Part shown: positions 53,809-64,000 of the stretch, piece after piece
Position numbering within the stretch: position 1 is the first letter of the stretch
Layout of the letters: each line of letters starts with the position of its first letter
Source of the DNA: Salvia splendens
Lineage: Eukaryota; Streptophyta; Magnoliopsida; Lamiales; Lamiaceae
NCBI RefSeq assembly: GCF_004379255.2
Contig: NC_056046.1
Coordinates: 11,160,001-11,224,000, forward strand
Direction: 5' to 3'
DNA: 64,000 nucleotides
Program-made: the position numbers and the translations under genes
Notes under the pieces: generated by a model
Seen by the model: the letters and a program-made list of their open reading frames with translations, nothing else
What the model was told of the DNA's origin: nothing
The model's database searches: none

Positions 53809-56800
53809 ATGGCGACGATGGAAAGCTTAATCGGCTTAGTTAACAGAATTCAAAGAGCATGCACTGTGTTGGGCGATCACGGCGGCGAAGGCATGTCTCT
53901 GTGGGAAGCCCTCCCCTCCGTCGCCGTCGTCGGCGGCCAGGTATTTCATATATCTATATGACTTTATCAGATTTTGTTTTGAATGTTTTCCTGTTTCCTT
54001 AGTGTTTAAGTTGATGTAATGTAGAGTTCGGGCAAATCATCGGTCCTTGAGAGCGTCGTCGGGCGAGATTTTCTGCCTCGTGGATCGGGTAAAAACTCTA
54101 ACGTTCTACTTGTTTATTCGTGTTTCGTTTCTTAACGCCGTGCACCGATCAGCATTCTGATTTCTGACATGAAAGTGATGAAATAAGTGGTCATAATGCG
54201 TGTTGATTAATGTTATGATTTGTGGAGCTGAATAAGGAATTGGAAGGGGAAGCAATTAAGATAGTGATTATACTGAACTTATAAGTACTAGACATTGTCG
54301 ATTCTACATTATGTAGTTTCCATTTTTGTCTTGTCTCTCTAGGAGAACAGTTTAAAGCTGGACATGTTGTAATTTGATTGGTAAAATTTTCAGCAGGAAC
54401 TTTTTGCGCAACGTTTTAGATGTATAATTTCTTATGCTTAAATGCCATGGTCGATCGAGGGGTTGTGCATTACGATATTGTATAATTTGTGTCAATCCTA
54501 TAGTATTAAAGGAGATTCATGTTATGCCACGCCACTATGCAAAACGAGAAAGAACATTAAGAGATCAATTATTACGATAATGCAAATTTAATGTTTATAC
54601 TATTTGGATTTGAGGTGACATTATTGTGTAGGTTATATTACCCTCCTTTGCTGACTGATACTTTGCATCACATGACTTATCTTGTCTCATAGAGGGAAGA
54701 AGTACCGAAAACCCTTGAAATTGTATAGAGATTATGTATTGTATTTAACTTTTGTGCTGAACTCAAATGCAGCTTATGCTATTGGAACATATAGAATTGT
54801 TATACAGGCGTATCATTTGGACAACTATTGTTTCATATGTTCATTGTTGTGATTAAGGCATTGTGACGAGGAGGCCATTGGTGTTACAACTCCATAAAAC
54901 GGAGGGAGGGACAGACTATGCAGAGTTTCTACATGCCCCAAGGAAGAAATTTGCTGACTTTGGTATGTCCAGTTCTGGAAAGAAAAGTTTATTTAGTGTC
55001 ATTTATGGCTTTTATCGTATAACTCCATTAACTTAGATTCTGTGTCAGAGTAGAGTTCAAGTTATTCGCCATTCACTTTTCTTCTATTTTCTCTTCCTTT
55101 TTTCATGGAGGATTCTGTTTCTGCGTAGTTTGGGGAGCTTAGAAGGGTATAGAACCTCAAGTATAGTAACAGCACGGTCACCTTTACAGAAGCCTTTAAA
55201 TTTTTAAATCTTTTCTTGGCATGCGTGTAGGCATTTGCAATACTATAGGAAACTACTGAGTCCTGATTTTTTATGATGGTCTGTATCTAATGAGATATTT
55301 TCTAGTTGGTAAATAGTTGGTAAACCGGTGAGACATAATCAAATACATTTACCCTTTCACACCATACAGAGTACCAAGATGTAATGTTGATGTAAAATGG
55401 AGTACAAGGAAGTGGAGAGTCACCAAAGGAACATGTAAAGAATACCATTGTGTTTGATACATCTGCCTTAAGATATAATACTCGGGCAGGTTTCTCAAAG
55501 CAGTTTCCGGATATGATTCTTTTGCATTTTATCAGCTATTGCTTGTACCTTTTCACTTCTGTTCAGATTTCTCATTTTTGGACTGCATAAGTATCTGAAC
55601 AATATATTGCCTCAAGATCGTAATTCATTAATAGGAATTGTTGGGTGGTGCAGCTGCTGTTCGGAAAGAGATAGCAGATGAGACAGATCGCATAACAGGG
55701 CAAACCAAACAAATTTCCAATATTCCTATCCAGTTGAGCATTTATTCACCTAATGGTTTGTCGCTTGCCTTTGCTTTCCTTCTCTTGGCCTCACGCCTAT
55801 TTCCCCTTTTGGATGAAAATGATTTCTTTTGTAAATCTGTTATAGGAGTATCATGAACCTGGAGGGGGAATTTCTGTGCTACGTTTAGCCTGATTTAATG
55901 CTAGCCAACAACTTATACTCGTACTCTTGAAGAACAGATGCATGTGATTTTTTATGAATGCTCTAAATAGTAGCTTATTCTATGCATCCATGTATCACGG
56001 AGACTGGTGAAAGATCTAATTTTTTCTACATTATCATCTTATTATAAGTACCATATTACTTTTAGCATACTCAAATTAACATACTCTTTCCAATCATCCT
56101 CTAGTCTAATTTTTGAACTGCTCGAGTTTCAGATACTTCCTGGAATAATTGCATTAATTACTGATTTTCTTTTGATTTGTTATTACTCTGTTCATTCTCT
56201 GTCATTCACTCCTTAATCATTTTTTTGCTTTGACAACACCTTGAGCATACGTTCTGTTTCTCTTGCAGTTGTAAATTTAACCCTCATTGATCTTCCAGGA
56301 CTGACAAAGGTAGCTGTAGGTGAGCTCTAAATCACCAATACATATACATATAATATATGAGTATATAACGTGTATATAAAAACTGAATTGGGTTCTATAT
56401 TTTTGTGATAAAATTAAAAACTGAGTGGGACAAACTCTTTACTTTCCAGACGGACAGCCAGAGAGTATCGTTCAAGATATAGAAATGATGGTTCGTTCTT
56501 ATGTTGAGAAGGTAAAACACTAAACTAACATCCGTACTTTGAGCACATAATATCTTGTTTAAGTGCTTTCTTTAAACTAGGATGGCTAGATCTGTCAGCA
56601 GTCAGCCATTCAACCCCCCACTCATAATATTTCTATTAAGGTTTCTGACATACTGCATCAAATATGCATGTGTAATATTTATTTGCTCGGAAGAAAATTT
56701 GTTTAACTCACTTCTGAAAGCACCATATTGTTTTAACAGTACTTGATCAAGGTTTCCACCTTTCCAACTAAAGATAATGAAATACTGTGAGAACCTGAAT

Positions 56801-59800
56801 TCTTTCCTTATTGTTAGGATCAACACACAAGGCTTACACACTCTTGAATAGATCACACACACTCACTGTAATGTGAAGTACTCACACACTTATGCAGAAA
56901 ACTCACACTAACACTTTAGTATTGAAAGTAGGTGATTTCTTGGAGAAACTGGAATCTCTTTATTGAATGAATTCATCTAGCTACATACAAAACGAATCTG
57001 AGCTATTTAAAGCTCTACAAATCAGGTAGCAACTGCTACTAACTAACTACCCCAAGAATCAAGAAACCAAGAAGAATAACTGCTACATCTTAACTAACTA
57101 ACTGCTGCTCCAACGGCTAGTTTCTTCTAGGCTGCTTCTTTCCTTGATCAGCCTTTAGATTCTCTTCTTTCTTCTCTTCTTGCAACTGAGTGAGCACTCT
57201 ACTTCTTACACTTATCTTTCATATTTTCTTTGAATGTCGTTTTGCAGCCAAATTGCATTATATTGGCTATCTCTCCTGCTAATCAAGATATTGCAACTTC
57301 CGATGCTATAAAGCTTGCAAGAGAAGTTGATGCAACAGGTACCACTCAATGGTTTACGAGCTCATTCTCTGTTTGTTTGTCCGTGTGTATGTGGTGTTTC
57401 TGGACAATCTTTGAGTGCAAAAACTAAAGGTAAATCTGTTCCTTCTTTCACTTTCAGGTGAACGGACATTTGGAGTGTTGACTAAACTTGATTTGATGGA
57501 TAAAGGAACTAATGCACTTGATGTATGAGTTTATCTTTCTTATCGCACACTAAATAGAACCTTATTTTCATCATTCGAGAGTTGACATTCTCTGCCAGCT
57601 TCCACCTCTCGCAACTATTATGCCCCTTTGATATAGTACTTAATATTTTCTTTGGTAAGGTAATTGAAGGGAGATCGTATAGGCTTGTGTATCCCTGGGT
57701 GGGCATAGTGAACCGTTCACAAGCTGATATCAATAAGAATGTTGACATGATAGCAGCCCGTCAGAAGGAAAGGGAATATTTCGAGTCCAGCCCAGAGTAT
57801 GGACATTTGAGTCACAAAATGGGTGCAGAGTATTTGGCAAAACTTTTGTCTCAGGTATTTAAACCTACAATTATCTTGTCCTCTGGTTTTATTAGTGAAC
57901 AAAACGTTTTGGTAGCTAAAGTTCATTATCCTTTTGCGTACATCAGCACTTGGAGAAGGTAATCAGGCAGCGCATTCCCAGCATTATTGCTTTAATAAAT
58001 AAGACAATCGACGAGCTGAATGCTGAATTGGACCGAATAGGCACGCCCGTTGGGGTGGATGGAGGGGTAATACCAAAAAACATATTCAAATGATTTTAGA
58101 CAAGATGAGATTGAACGCTCTGTAATTTTTAATTAATATTTTGCATTGTTTCTCAGGCGCAGCTCTACACAATTCTGGAAATGTGCCGTGCTTTTGATCG
58201 GATTTTTAAAGAACATCTGGATGGAGGGTAAGGTTTAATGTTTTTCTTATGTGCACAGGGTCTCCTAGAATTATAGCCATTAGAGTTCATATGATCAAAC
58301 ACACTTCACTGGGTGTTTTTTAAGTTGATTAAGAGCTCATTACTGGGCTATTTATTTTTATTTGATGAGAACCGTACAAAAATTGAGTTTCCAGTTGGTG
58401 GAATATATCTAGTTAGATACCTGGTGAAAAAGAAGTGACAGTGTCACAAAATCTCTCCCATCATTTAGTGATATATGATAAAAGCAATACTTGGCTTCTT
58501 CATGGAACAAGGATTCAATTTTTTAATGGGACACCTTGACTTATACAATGCTATCTGCATCATAGTAGGACATGAAAAGGTTTATTAATATATGGTTACA
58601 TGGATAGTAATGTCCAGGCAACTGGATGATATCAACTTAACCTACATGCTATGCCAAACTGAGTTGAATTTCATGTAACAAGACTCGAAGGAAAAGTATA
58701 ACTTAACCTAATACTTTGTGAATATAACTAAAAAGTGCAGTATAAGATTATAAGGGATAGTAATATTCAAGATTCCATAGCTCTAGAAATTAATGTTCCT
58801 AATCTGCAAGTTTCTGCAGTGGCTTCGTGAGTTCTTTCTACATCTTTCATGGAAAACATTAAGGTATTAATTTTTTATTTATTTGTTCACAGGAGGCCAG
58901 GTGGAGATAAGATATACAGCGTTTTTAATCATCAACTACCAGCTGCTCTTAAGAAACTTCCATTTGATCGACATCTATCTCAAAGTAATGTTAAGAAAGT
59001 CATTTCAGAAGCAGATGGGTATCAGCCTCACTTGATTGCTCCGGAGCAAGGATACAGGAGGCTGATTGAGGGATCACTTGGCTATTTCAAAGGGCCAGCT
59101 GATGCTTCAGTTGATGCGGTACCTTCGTTGATCTCTTTATTATAAATTAATAATCAGATGATATAAGATTTTATGATATATGTGTTGCTTTTCCTTCTTA
59201 ATTTAGTATAATTGAAAATTGTTGGCCTGACACCTCCTCATTGCCTTATTTGAACCAATAACACTATTTTGGTTTTCTGTATCGCTTCATTCTCTCTTAG
59301 GCGGCCCAATATTCATCTATATGCCTAAGTTTACACTTCCATAATATTGATCATTAAGAGCTATTCCAATACGTTAGCTATACTTCATGTACTTGGAGAA
59401 AGTATACCATATAGTACAAAATTTCCTTTATGAACCTTGTTCCTAAAAATATGTAAGCTGGATTCATCTACTATATTCTATCTTCACTTATTTTTAAATG
59501 GTTTACAATACTATCTACTCTTTGATGGATGAGTGTGAAGCTTTACAGTTGATCTTTGGGAAACATGTCTAAACAGAAGTTTCTAAATCTTGATATCATG
59601 ATGACCATAGATTTTCTAAATCTTGGGAGCATGACTCGCTCTTACTAAGGAATTATGTGTTGTCGTGTGCTGCAGTATATGCAAAGGTGATGTTAACGTC
59701 AAATAGTGGTTTTTGTAGGTGCATTTCGTTCTGAAAGAACTAGTAAGGAAGTCGATTGCTGAAACAGAGGTTAGCTTTTCAATTATGAACATTGTTAGCC

Positions 59801-60522
59801 CAAAGGTTTCTTTCCTAATGTTCAGTAAATGGGCATATAGGAACTGAAACGATTCCCGTCACTCCAATCTGATATAGCAGCAGCTGCAAATGATGCACTG
59901 GAGAGATTTCGTGACGAAAGTCGTAGAACAGTTTCACGGCTGGTGGAAATGGAGTCATCTTATCTGACAGTAGAGTTTTTCAGGAAGCTAAACACAGAAC
60001 GAGAGAAAGGCAATAATCCATCACCAGGTCCAAATGCAGACCGCTATACTGACAATCATTTACGGAGAATTGGTAATATTCCACTAAATTCTATGTCTTG
60101 GACTAATTATTATCATGTTATATGCGACGTGTGCAATTCAATCCTTGACAATAGGTACAAATGTGTCTGCGTATGTTAATATGGTATGCGATACGATGAA
60201 GAATACTCTTCCAAAGGCCGTTGTTCATTGTCAAGTTCGAGAGGCTAAAAGATCGCTGCTGAATCAATTCTATGCTCAAATTGGAAGGAAAGAGGTATTT
60301 GGTCATAAACTTTAGTTCGTGCATGCAAAAGTTCAATTTTATAATGCCTAATTTATATAACAAGAAAGAGTAATGTGTTCTAATAAATGTTCACAGAAGG
60401 AGCAACTGGGTAAGATGTTGAATGAAGATCCATGGCTTATGGCAAAAAGGGAATCCATAGCCAAGAGGCTAAAACTATACAAGGCAGCACGTGATGAAAT
60501 AGACTCAGTTGCATGGAAATGA
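53809..60522 (+). CDS. DRP1C: Dynamin-related protein 1C-like GTPase, 610 aa
   Basis: Sixteen exons: 53809-53940, 54025-54088, 54858-54962, 55654-55755, 56269-56319, 56450-56511, 57248-57338, 57458-57522, 57660-57854, 57947-58066, 58157-58227, 58893-59118, 59719-59769, 59841-60072, 60155-60294, 60397-60522. They join in frame to 610 residues, the usual size of plant DRP1. GTPase motifs: P-loop GGQSSGKS (42-49), DLPG (142-145), TKLD (211-214). Middle and GTPase-effector regions follow, with [32 protein letters not shown] and a C-terminal [33 protein letters not shown]1 proteins polymerise on membranes at the cell plate, plasma membrane and clathrin pits. The start [36 protein letters not shown] favours DRP1C over DRP1A or DRP1E. 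Position 300 region [25 protein letters not shown] is normal. The gene looks intact. Confidence 0.92.
56807..57215. mobile_element. Solo LTR in DRP1C intron 6
   Basis: A 399-bp segment (56812-57210) begins TGTTAGGATC and ends CTTCTTACA, flanked by the direct duplication CTTAT (56807-56811 and 57211-57215). It has ACTAACTAAC runs and a reversed TTTAAA-type box, as in the Copia LTRs of this window. No second LTR or interior follows, so it is a solo LTR left by recombination. It ends 37 bases before exon 7, leaving a short but intact acceptor region. Confidence 0.85.
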
Positions 60523-60934
60523 TGAACCATCCCATCTCTCATATATACATCATTCTTTCATGCCAATGTCCCTGAATCTCACTCAGATTCACGGCATAGT
60601 CCTTGAGATGAGGGGGGAACAGGCTTTGCCACCGGAAAAGCCTTTACTCTGCAATTATGTATGTTCCTTCCGTTCCGACACTCAGTTGTATTGTGACGTT
60701 TAAGAAATGAAAAGAGGCAACTATATTGTTCTTTATAGTAGTAGTTGTTTTTAGATTTACACACACTAAAACTCTGCTCCTATTTTATTAGACATCACGT
60801 GCACAATATTGAATTACGAGTCACAAATAGTATACTGTATAAATCAAATAATCAATAACGGGAGAGAAATGAACTTAAATATGGAGAAATCTTATGTTCC
60901 TAGATACAAAAAAATTGTAGGAAAAAGCCAACTA
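60523..60934 (+). other. DRP1C 3' UTR region
   Basis: Sequence after the TGA, likely 3' UTR, then AT-rich spacer up to the Tourist-like element. No other feature seen. Confidence 0.5.
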
Positions 60935-62427
60935 TAAGGGTTCTTTTGTTACCCATGTTAGTCCATGTTAGGCCTCCCATCTACCCCAACTTCCTTGTTT
61001 GGTTGGCATGTTAGCTATCTACCTGACCCGGTTCTTCCATCCCATGACCCGACTGAAACGTAGACACGGGAAACCAAAATACAGATAACTCAATCTCTAG
61101 TGACACATGCGATAGGGAGGAAGAAATTCGTTGAAGCTTTGGCATTTCACCCAATTGACTTCAATACCCCTGACATTGATTCTCCATTTACTCCATGAAT
61201 CGGCAAAATTCCTGCCCAATCAACTAGCACTTGCTGTTAGGCGACGCGTTCATCTACAAAATTGTTGGGTCGAACATCGTGGTTGCCGTTGGTGGTCGTC
61301 TGAATTATAATTTCATAATGGGCTTAACCAATTCGATTTTCTGACCGCGTTTGCGTCGATTTGTAGGTTGCCAGCTAATGCCCTGGGTAATTCGAACACC
61401 GTGCTTGCCATGGCCGACAACGATTCTGTTCAGCAGGTATGTTCCTCATATCTCGCCCACTGAAGTGAAATTTGGTTCCTCATATCTCGCCCACTGAAGT
61501 GAAATTTGATTCTTTTCAAGTCTGGACATAAGAAATCTGAGTATCTCAAATATCTGCCTAATTTTCTACTGAAGATTTTCAAAATCGATTGCTTTTGTCA
61601 TACATATATAATTTCTGAGTAAGACTATAGCCCTTCTTTAATTTCTAAAAAATTGGGATACTTTGCTTCAGTTGAGACAGTTTCTGAGTTCAAATCCATT
61701 TGCATCAGTAGAAAAAGCAGAAATCTACTTAGTAATAAGGTGAAAGCTTCGATCTTTAACACTTGTTTGTCTTGTTTTGGCTTTGGATTTTTTCAAGTGG
61801 GCTGATTTAGAGGATGTTGATTGATCTGTGTGTAAATGTGCCTATTTTTAGGTGTTTACTCAAATGCTTGTTTTTCCCCTAATTTCTGTTTCATTGTTAT
61901 CTGCCAATGGTTTAACTCAAATCAAATTGATGTTTGTTTGAAATCTGTAGTTTGTTTTACCAGTTTCTGCAGCTGAGTGTTTCTAGAGATGGGATCAGTT
62001 GAAGAAAAGATAGACCTTGATTCGGATGAAGAGATCCCATTTAGTGTGTCGCAGTCGACTAATAAAATGCATCCGATGAGTTTTGAACCTTCCCGTCATA
62101 TATTAGCACACCCGCAATTCTCTGCTTCAAGGACGCGAACGCCTTGTTCCCGGGTGTTCGTTGACGAATAATTGGATTTCAGCGCCAAAATGGGGGATGA
62201 GGGCAATATGGGCATTATGAAAAAACAATGAGGATAAAACCGGGAATGCACACGTGTATCTCTAGTTTCGCAAATGCATACCAAACACCGTGTTTACGGA
62301 GGTGGGGATATGTGTCTGTCCAAACAAACATAGGGCAAAGATTACTAACTCCATCACTAAACCTGCTATTGGATATTACATCTTCTTAACCCATGTTAGG
62401 CCAACATGGGTAACAAACGAACCCTAA
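60935..62427. mobile_element. PIF/Harbinger-type element with exon-like cargo, 1.49 kb
   Basis: Left end GGGTTCTTTTGTTACCCATG (60938) and the complement of the right end, GGGTTCGTTTGTTACCCATG (62424), match except at one base, and TAA flanks both sides. The interior does not look like a simple MITE. It contains an ATG-led piece MADNDSVQQ ending at a CAG/GTATG donor-like site (61410-61437), a pyrimidine-TGCAG acceptor-like site near 61971, and a short frame MGSVEEKIDLDSDEEIPFSVSQ (from 61989). These may be parts of a captured host gene. No transposase domain seen. Confidence 0.7.
61440..61511. repeat. Tandem duplication of about 36 bp
   Basis: TTCCTCATATCTCGCCCACT followed by GAAGTGAAATTTG occurs twice in a row, with one or two mismatches, just after the donor-like site inside the Tourist-like element. 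Confidence 0.85.
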
Positions 62428-62582
62428 AGATGGTGAAGAAGAATACACGCCACTCACAAAACCACCAAATCTGGGCCTGGCTAAAATATGAATAACAATA
62501 GCATACATATAAATACATATACACACACACACCACAACCAATTTCAGCTAATACAGAATATGAAGAAGTAATTGAGTCATGG

Positions 62583-64000
62583 TCATGGAGAATCCTGCCT
62601 TGTAGCTAAGCACAATTCATGCAATTCATTCAGAACCCATTCCTCACCGTTGTGACCTCCAAGGACCAAAACTCTGGTTCCCCCAACAACGCACGTGCTG
62701 TGCCCCCAAGCAAACTTCGGTGGCTTCCCAGGCACGTTTAGCGTCCTCCACGACGGCTTTTCTTCAGATGGATCCAATAAAAACAGCTGCGATGGAGAAT
62801 GAAGGCCCGCTATCGACCCGCCGAATACTATGATCCGTCCACAGGGCATCGTTACAGCAACATGATCAAGTCTCGGAGGTGGAACCACAGCGTTCTGTCC
62901 TCCAACATCTGTCCCACATTCAAGCTGCCTCCACTCTGGCTTCTCCTTCTCCAGATCGATGGTGTATGCACTCCCTGACCGCAACTGTAAGTGCCCCGTC
63001 TTTGCTAGGCCACCAAACATCAATATTTTTGTCCGTCCATAAACCGATAGTGAGTGGCCTAATCTGGATGATGGGGTCCAGGAAGTCGGGATCTCCTTCC
63101 ATGTTGGCTTCTCCATGTTTAGATCCAACAGAAACGTGTCGCTCAGAAGTACTCCTGCATCTGTGCATCCACCTGAGACGACCAATTTAGAACCCTCTAG
63201 TGTACAAGAACTATGCCAAGATCTAGGCAGTGGAGGAGTTCCGCCAGCGACTTCTTTCCATGCTGGCTGCTTAGCGTCCAAGTCGAGAACAAATACATCA
63301 TTCAGCAATCCTTGTCTTCCGCAACCACCAAAAACTACCAACCACGAACCATTCAGGCTTGAGAGTGTATGGCCCCAACGCCCTGGAGGAGAAGACTTAA
63401 CACTCACCCTACGCCATTCGGGATGTCTGGCATCAAGGTTCAGCACAAATGTATCATCCATTGGCTGCATATTTACTCCCTCCCCCCCAAACAAAACCAA
63501 CCTATTTCCGACAGCACATGCACTAAAATTGCAGCGAGAAGGCTCTACTCCACCTCCCACGGTGAACTTCTTCCAAGAAATTGCTTCTAGAGTCGTAAGT
63601 TCCCTGGCCAAACGTCCCCATCCTAACTTCTTCGTCATCAACTCCAGTGCGCCCGTGACATCTACTCCCCATGCATTTTGACATACCATTTTCCTTACAT
63701 GTTCATTCTTGGTTAACTGCCGGATTCTTCTGCAGACAGACCCAATTGAAGCAACATCTCTTGGTGTCAAGCGTGACAGAATATTTTGAGCTATAACTTC
63801 ATCAGACAGCTGCAGAAGCACACATACTTCTTGTTGTTTTTGTTGATTGCTGCGAAGCATACCCGCGCCCACTTGAAAGGGTTCGACTAACTTGTCGCTT
63901 TGTTGCTGATATGTTTCTTTGAACACAGGATACGATACATTATTTAAGTCTAGCTTGGCTTCAGTAAATAGCTGAATTCCTATAACATGTGTGACCACAC
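62583..64000 (-). CDS. FKF1: FKF1/ADO3 blue-light receptor F-box protein, C-terminal exon (partial)
   Basis: The frame is open from the window edge to TGA at 62583-62585. It begins in the last strand of the LOV domain ([13 protein letters not shown]), so the flavin-binding cysteine and the rest of LOV lie beyond 64000. An F-box follows ([30 protein letters not shown]), then six kelch repeats with paired glycines ([60 protein letters not shown]). The protein ends [16 protein letters not shown]-box-kelch order defines the ZEITLUPE/ADAGIO family. The wording [37 protein letters not shown] and CGTDVGG fits FKF1 rather than ZTL or LKP2. In the family, FKF1 is an SCF ubiquitin-ligase subunit that, in blue light with GIGANTEA, removes CYCLING DOF FACTOR repressors and so permits CONSTANS expression and flowering. 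No defects seen. Confidence 0.93.
   Translation of the reverse strand, partial: VVTHVIGIQLFTEAKLDLNNVSYPVFKETYQQQSDKLVEPFQVGAGMLRSNQQKQQEVCVLLQLSDEVIAQNILSRLTPRDVASIGSVCRRIRQLTKNEHVRKMVCQNAWGVDVTGALELMTKKLGWGRLARELTTLEAISWKKFTVGGGVEPSRCNFSACAVGNRLVLFGGEGVNMQPMDDTFVLNLDARHPEWRRVSVKSSPPGRWGHTLSSLNGSWLVVFGGCGRQGLLNDVFVLDLDAKQPAWKEVAGGTPPLPRSWHSSCTLEGSKLVVSGGCTDAGVLLSDTFLLDLNMEKPTWKEIPTSWTPSSRLGHSLSVYGRTKILMFGGLAKTGHLQLRSGSAYTIDLEKEKPEWRQLECGTDVGGQNAVVPPPRLDHVAVTMPCGRIIVFGGSIAGLHSPSQLFLLDPSEEKPSWRTLNVPGKPPKFAWGHSTCVVGGTRVLVLGGHNGEEWVLNELHELCLATRQDSP

Noticed and set aside
53809..60522. DRP1A or DRP1E as the identity of the dynamin gene
   Set aside because: The N-terminus and the [12 protein letters not shown] spacing fit DRP1C best, but without an alignment a close paralogue cannot be fully excluded.
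62583..64000. ZTL or LKP2 as the identity of the LOV/F-box/kelch gene
   Set aside because: The segment after the F-box, the spacer between kelch repeats four and five, and the RQDSP end fit FKF1.
1..64000. tRNA, rRNA, CRISPR or organelle-derived DNA
   Set aside because: No cloverleaf with the conserved GGTTCGA arm, no rRNA core sequence and no regular spaced repeats were seen. tRNA-like strings occur only as primer-binding sites.

Overview
The window is nuclear DNA from a flowering plant. Genes have many introns with GT-AG borders and protein families of land plants (FKF1, DRP1, MAP70). Intergenic space is filled with LTR retrotransposons and small terminal-inverted-repeat elements. Gene content looks like a eudicot, and I would guess an asterid, but the species cannot be read from the sequence. 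No tRNA, rRNA, CRISPR or bacterial-type operon was seen.

Layout. At the left edge (1-117, minus) is the first coding piece of a NUP155-like nucleoporin gene. A decayed gene fragment of unknown family (1796-7425, minus) is split by an apparently complete Copia element (1951-7029). A GC-rich PIF/Harbinger-type MITE (7985-8583) and a Gypsy-like non-autonomous element with one 508-residue ORF (8861-11144) follow. From 12041 to 30108 (minus) lies a WD40/AT-hook gene related to the TFIIIC-beta type family. Its exons can be followed across the whole stretch, but it carries frame breaks and a nonsense codon. It is split by an Athila-like element (12796-20064) in one intron and by a second, older element (24094-29839) in intron 1. 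The exon 1/intron 1 junction is present three times around the second element's LTRs.

The stretch 30109-42950 is transposon territory: nested Stowaway MITEs, a Tourist-like MITE, a Copia element (34136-38804) inserted five bases inside the terminal repeat of a Harbinger-type element (34131-40718), and a second Harbinger-type element in opposite orientation (41120-42947).

The right third is gene-rich. It holds a complete 11-exon MAP70 gene (43620-47728, plus), a complete 16-exon DRP1C-like dynamin gene (53809-60522, plus) with a solo LTR in intron 6, and the F-box/kelch part of FKF1 (62583-64000, minus; its LOV photosensor exon is mostly beyond the edge). MITEs lie between these genes, one ending 164 bases before the DRP1C start codon.

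The intact genes are housekeeping or regulatory genes with no obvious shared pathway: nuclear pore, cortical microtubules, cell-plate and endocytic membrane scission, photoperiod sensing. The main story is transposon nesting and the decay of one gene by insertion. Exon borders, target-site duplications and LTR ends were read by eye; no search was run.
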